Shown: in pieces, positions 5,787-7,251 of the stretch | Position numbering within the stretch: position 1 is the stretch's first letter | Layout: the number at the start of each line of letters is the position of its first letter | Assembly: GCA_026987055.1 (NCBI GenBank) | Contig: JALSNL010000417.1 | Span: 1-7,251, forward strand | Source: Melioribacteraceae bacterium | Lineage (GTDB): Bacteria; Bacteroidota; Ignavibacteria; Ignavibacteriales; Melioribacteraceae | Length of the DNA: 7,251 bases | Direction: 5' to 3' | Program-made: the position numbers and the translations under genes | Notes under the pieces: generated by a model | Database searches by the model: none | Seen by the model: only the letters and a program-made list of their open reading frames with translations | What the model was told of the DNA's origin: nothing

Positions 5787-7251
5787 ATGAATGAACCCAA
5801 AGTTACTTTAGAGCTGGCAATTGAACATGGCTTAACAGAAGAAGAATTTGAACAAATTTGTAATAAGTTAGGTAGAACACCTAATTATACGGAGCTTGGA
5901 ATATTTAGTGTAATGTGGAGTGAACATTGCAGTTACAAAAATTCCATAGCATTATTAAAGACTTTACCACGCGACGGAAAGAAATTGTTGGTTGGTGCCG
6001 GTGAAGAAAACGCCGGATTGGTTGATATTGGCGATGGTCAAGCTATTGCTTTTAAAATAGAAAGCCACAACCATCCTTCGGCAGTTGAACCATTTCAAGG
6101 AGCGGCAACAGGTGTTGGCGGAATATTAAGAGATATTTTTACAATGGGTGCCAGACCAATTGCAGCATTAAATTCCCTTAGATTTGGAAAGCTTACCAAT
6201 CCCCGTACAAAATTTCTTTTTGAAGGTGTTGTTAAAGGAATTGCACATTACGGTAACTGTTTCGGAGTTCCAACAGTTGGAGGAGAAGTTTATTTTGATG
6301 AAGTATATACCGGAAATCCATTAGTAAACGCTATGGCAGTTGGTATTGTTGATGCTGATAAAACTGCTTCTGCAATTGCGAAAGGAGAAAATAATCCCGT
6401 AATGATTATTGGTGCTGCTACCGGTCGCGATGGAATTCACGGAGCAACTTTTGCTTCCGAAGAAATTAGCGAAAAATCGGAATCAAAACGCCCTTCGGTT
6501 CAAGTTGGCGATCCTTTTACTGAAAAATTACTATTGGAAGCTACTCTTGAAATTATAAAAGAAGATTTAATAATCGGTATTCAAGATATGGGTGCTGCCG
6601 GAATTTCATGCTCAACAACTGAAATGAGTGAAAAAGGAAATTCAGGAATGGTAATTGACTTAAACAAAGTTCCTCTTAGAGAAAAAACAATGACTGCGTA
6701 TGAAATTATGTTATCGGAAAGTCAAGAAAGGATGCTGGTTGTTGCCAAACAAGGATATGAAGACAGAGTTAAAGAAATTTTTGAAAAGTGGGATCTTAAT
6801 TGCGAAACAATTGGATATGTAACCGATAAGGAAACCCTAAAAGCCTCCTACCATAATGAGCTTAAAGCAGACGTACCTCCGTTTGATTTGGTTTTAGGCG
6901 GCGGTGTTCCTGTTTATTATCGCGAAACAAAAAAACCGGAATATTTAGATAAAACACAAAATATTGATTTTAACAATTTGCCACAACCTGATGATTTAAA
7001 AGTAACATTTCAAAAAGTATTCTCTTCGCCGAATATAGCTTCTAAAAAATGGGTTTATGAACAATACGATTCAATGGTTAGAACCAATACCGTTGTTGGA
7101 CCCGGGGGTGATTCTGCAGTTGTAAGAATTAAAGATACTAAAAAAGCTATTGCAATGAATACGGATTGTAACGGCAGATATGTTTATCTAAATCCCAAAG
7201 AAGGTACTAAAATTGCTGTTGCGGAATCGGCAAGAAATATTGTTTGTTCCG
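5787..7251 (+). CDS. purL: phosphoribosylformylglycinamidine synthase subunit PurL, 3' end missing
   Basis: The first 488 codons of the small-type PurL, which is usually about 740-760 residues, so about a third is cut off by the right edge. It performs the ATP-dependent amidation of FGAR to FGAM in de novo purine synthesis, with ammonia supplied by PurQ and the complex bridged by PurS in the cytoplasm. Recognisable parts: [25 protein letters not shown] near 29-53 with the conserved His47; the nucleotide-binding [21 protein letters not shown] (92-112); [20 protein letters not shown] (115-134); the [18 protein letters not shown] loop (207-224); [16 protein letters not shown] (266-281); and the second-half [11 protein letters not shown] (438-448). 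The start [11 protein letters not shown] fits the family N-terminus; a second ATG at 5791 is out of frame. No Shine-Dalgarno is visible, as is common in Bacteroidota and relatives. No purS or purQ is in the window. No frameshift is seen over the visible part. Confidence 0.97.
   Translation, partial: MNEPKVTLELAIEHGLTEEEFEQICNKLGRTPNYTELGIFSVMWSEHCSYKNSIALLKTLPRDGKKLLVGAGEENAGLVDIGDGQAIAFKIESHNHPSAVEPFQGAATGVGGILRDIFTMGARPIAALNSLRFGKLTNPRTKFLFEGVVKGIAHYGNCFGVPTVGGEVYFDEVYTGNPLVNAMAVGIVDADKTASAIAKGENNPVMIIGAATGRDGIHGATFASEEISEKSESKRPSVQVGDPFTEKLLLEATLEIIKEDLIIGIQDMGAAGISCSTTEMSEKGNSGMVIDLNKVPLREKTMTAYEIMLSESQERMLVVAKQGYEDRVKEIFEKWDLNCETIGYVTDKETLKASYHNELKADVPPFDLVLGGGVPVYYRETKKPEYLDKTQNIDFNNLPQPDDLKVTFQKVFSSPNIASKKWVYEQYDSMVRTNTVVGPGGDSAVVRIKDTKKAIAMNTDCNGRYVYLNPKEGTKIAVAESARNIVCS

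Overview
The window is AT-rich DNA of ordinary bacterial chromosomal character. Three things point to the Bacteroidota/Chlorobiota/Ignavibacteria group: most starts have no clear Shine-Dalgarno sequence; the M23 peptidase has an N-terminus (tyrosine-rich start, one membrane anchor, coiled coil, GVGG motif) that I associate with that group; and there is a sensor kinase with a secreted TPR region. The short, PurS/PurQ-dependent type of PurL fits Ignavibacteria/Chlorobi better than Bacteroides, where I recall a long fused PurL. This placement is inference; the sequence contains no rRNA or tRNA to settle it.

Layout, left to right. (1) The 3' part of a papain-fold (C1, bleomycin-hydrolase-like) cysteine peptidase, + strand, open at the left edge. 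(2) A 167-base convergent gap with a striking 30-bp palindrome and a second hairpin. (3) A long TPR sensor histidine kinase on the minus strand, with no response regulator in the window. (4) A minus-strand pair, 48 bases apart: an unknown 103-residue protein followed by a membrane-anchored M23 (LytM-type) peptidoglycan endopeptidase with all catalytic residues present. (5) About 410 bases between divergent genes with no convincing gene but several short inverted repeats. (6) A 99-residue protein with two predicted membrane segments, + strand. (7) The first 488 codons of purL, + strand, running off the right edge.

The genes do not form an obvious joint system. The peptidase/103-residue pair looks like an envelope-maintenance operon, the kinase a separate signalling gene, and purL housekeeping purine synthesis. 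I found no CRISPR array, transposase, phage gene or defence island. The observations most worth a check are the palindrome between the convergent genes, the Asn-to-Asp change at the third catalytic position of the cysteine peptidase, a matching -33/-7-like promoter pattern in front of both purL and the kinase, the exact 40-residue TPR periodicity, and the two small uncharacterised proteins.
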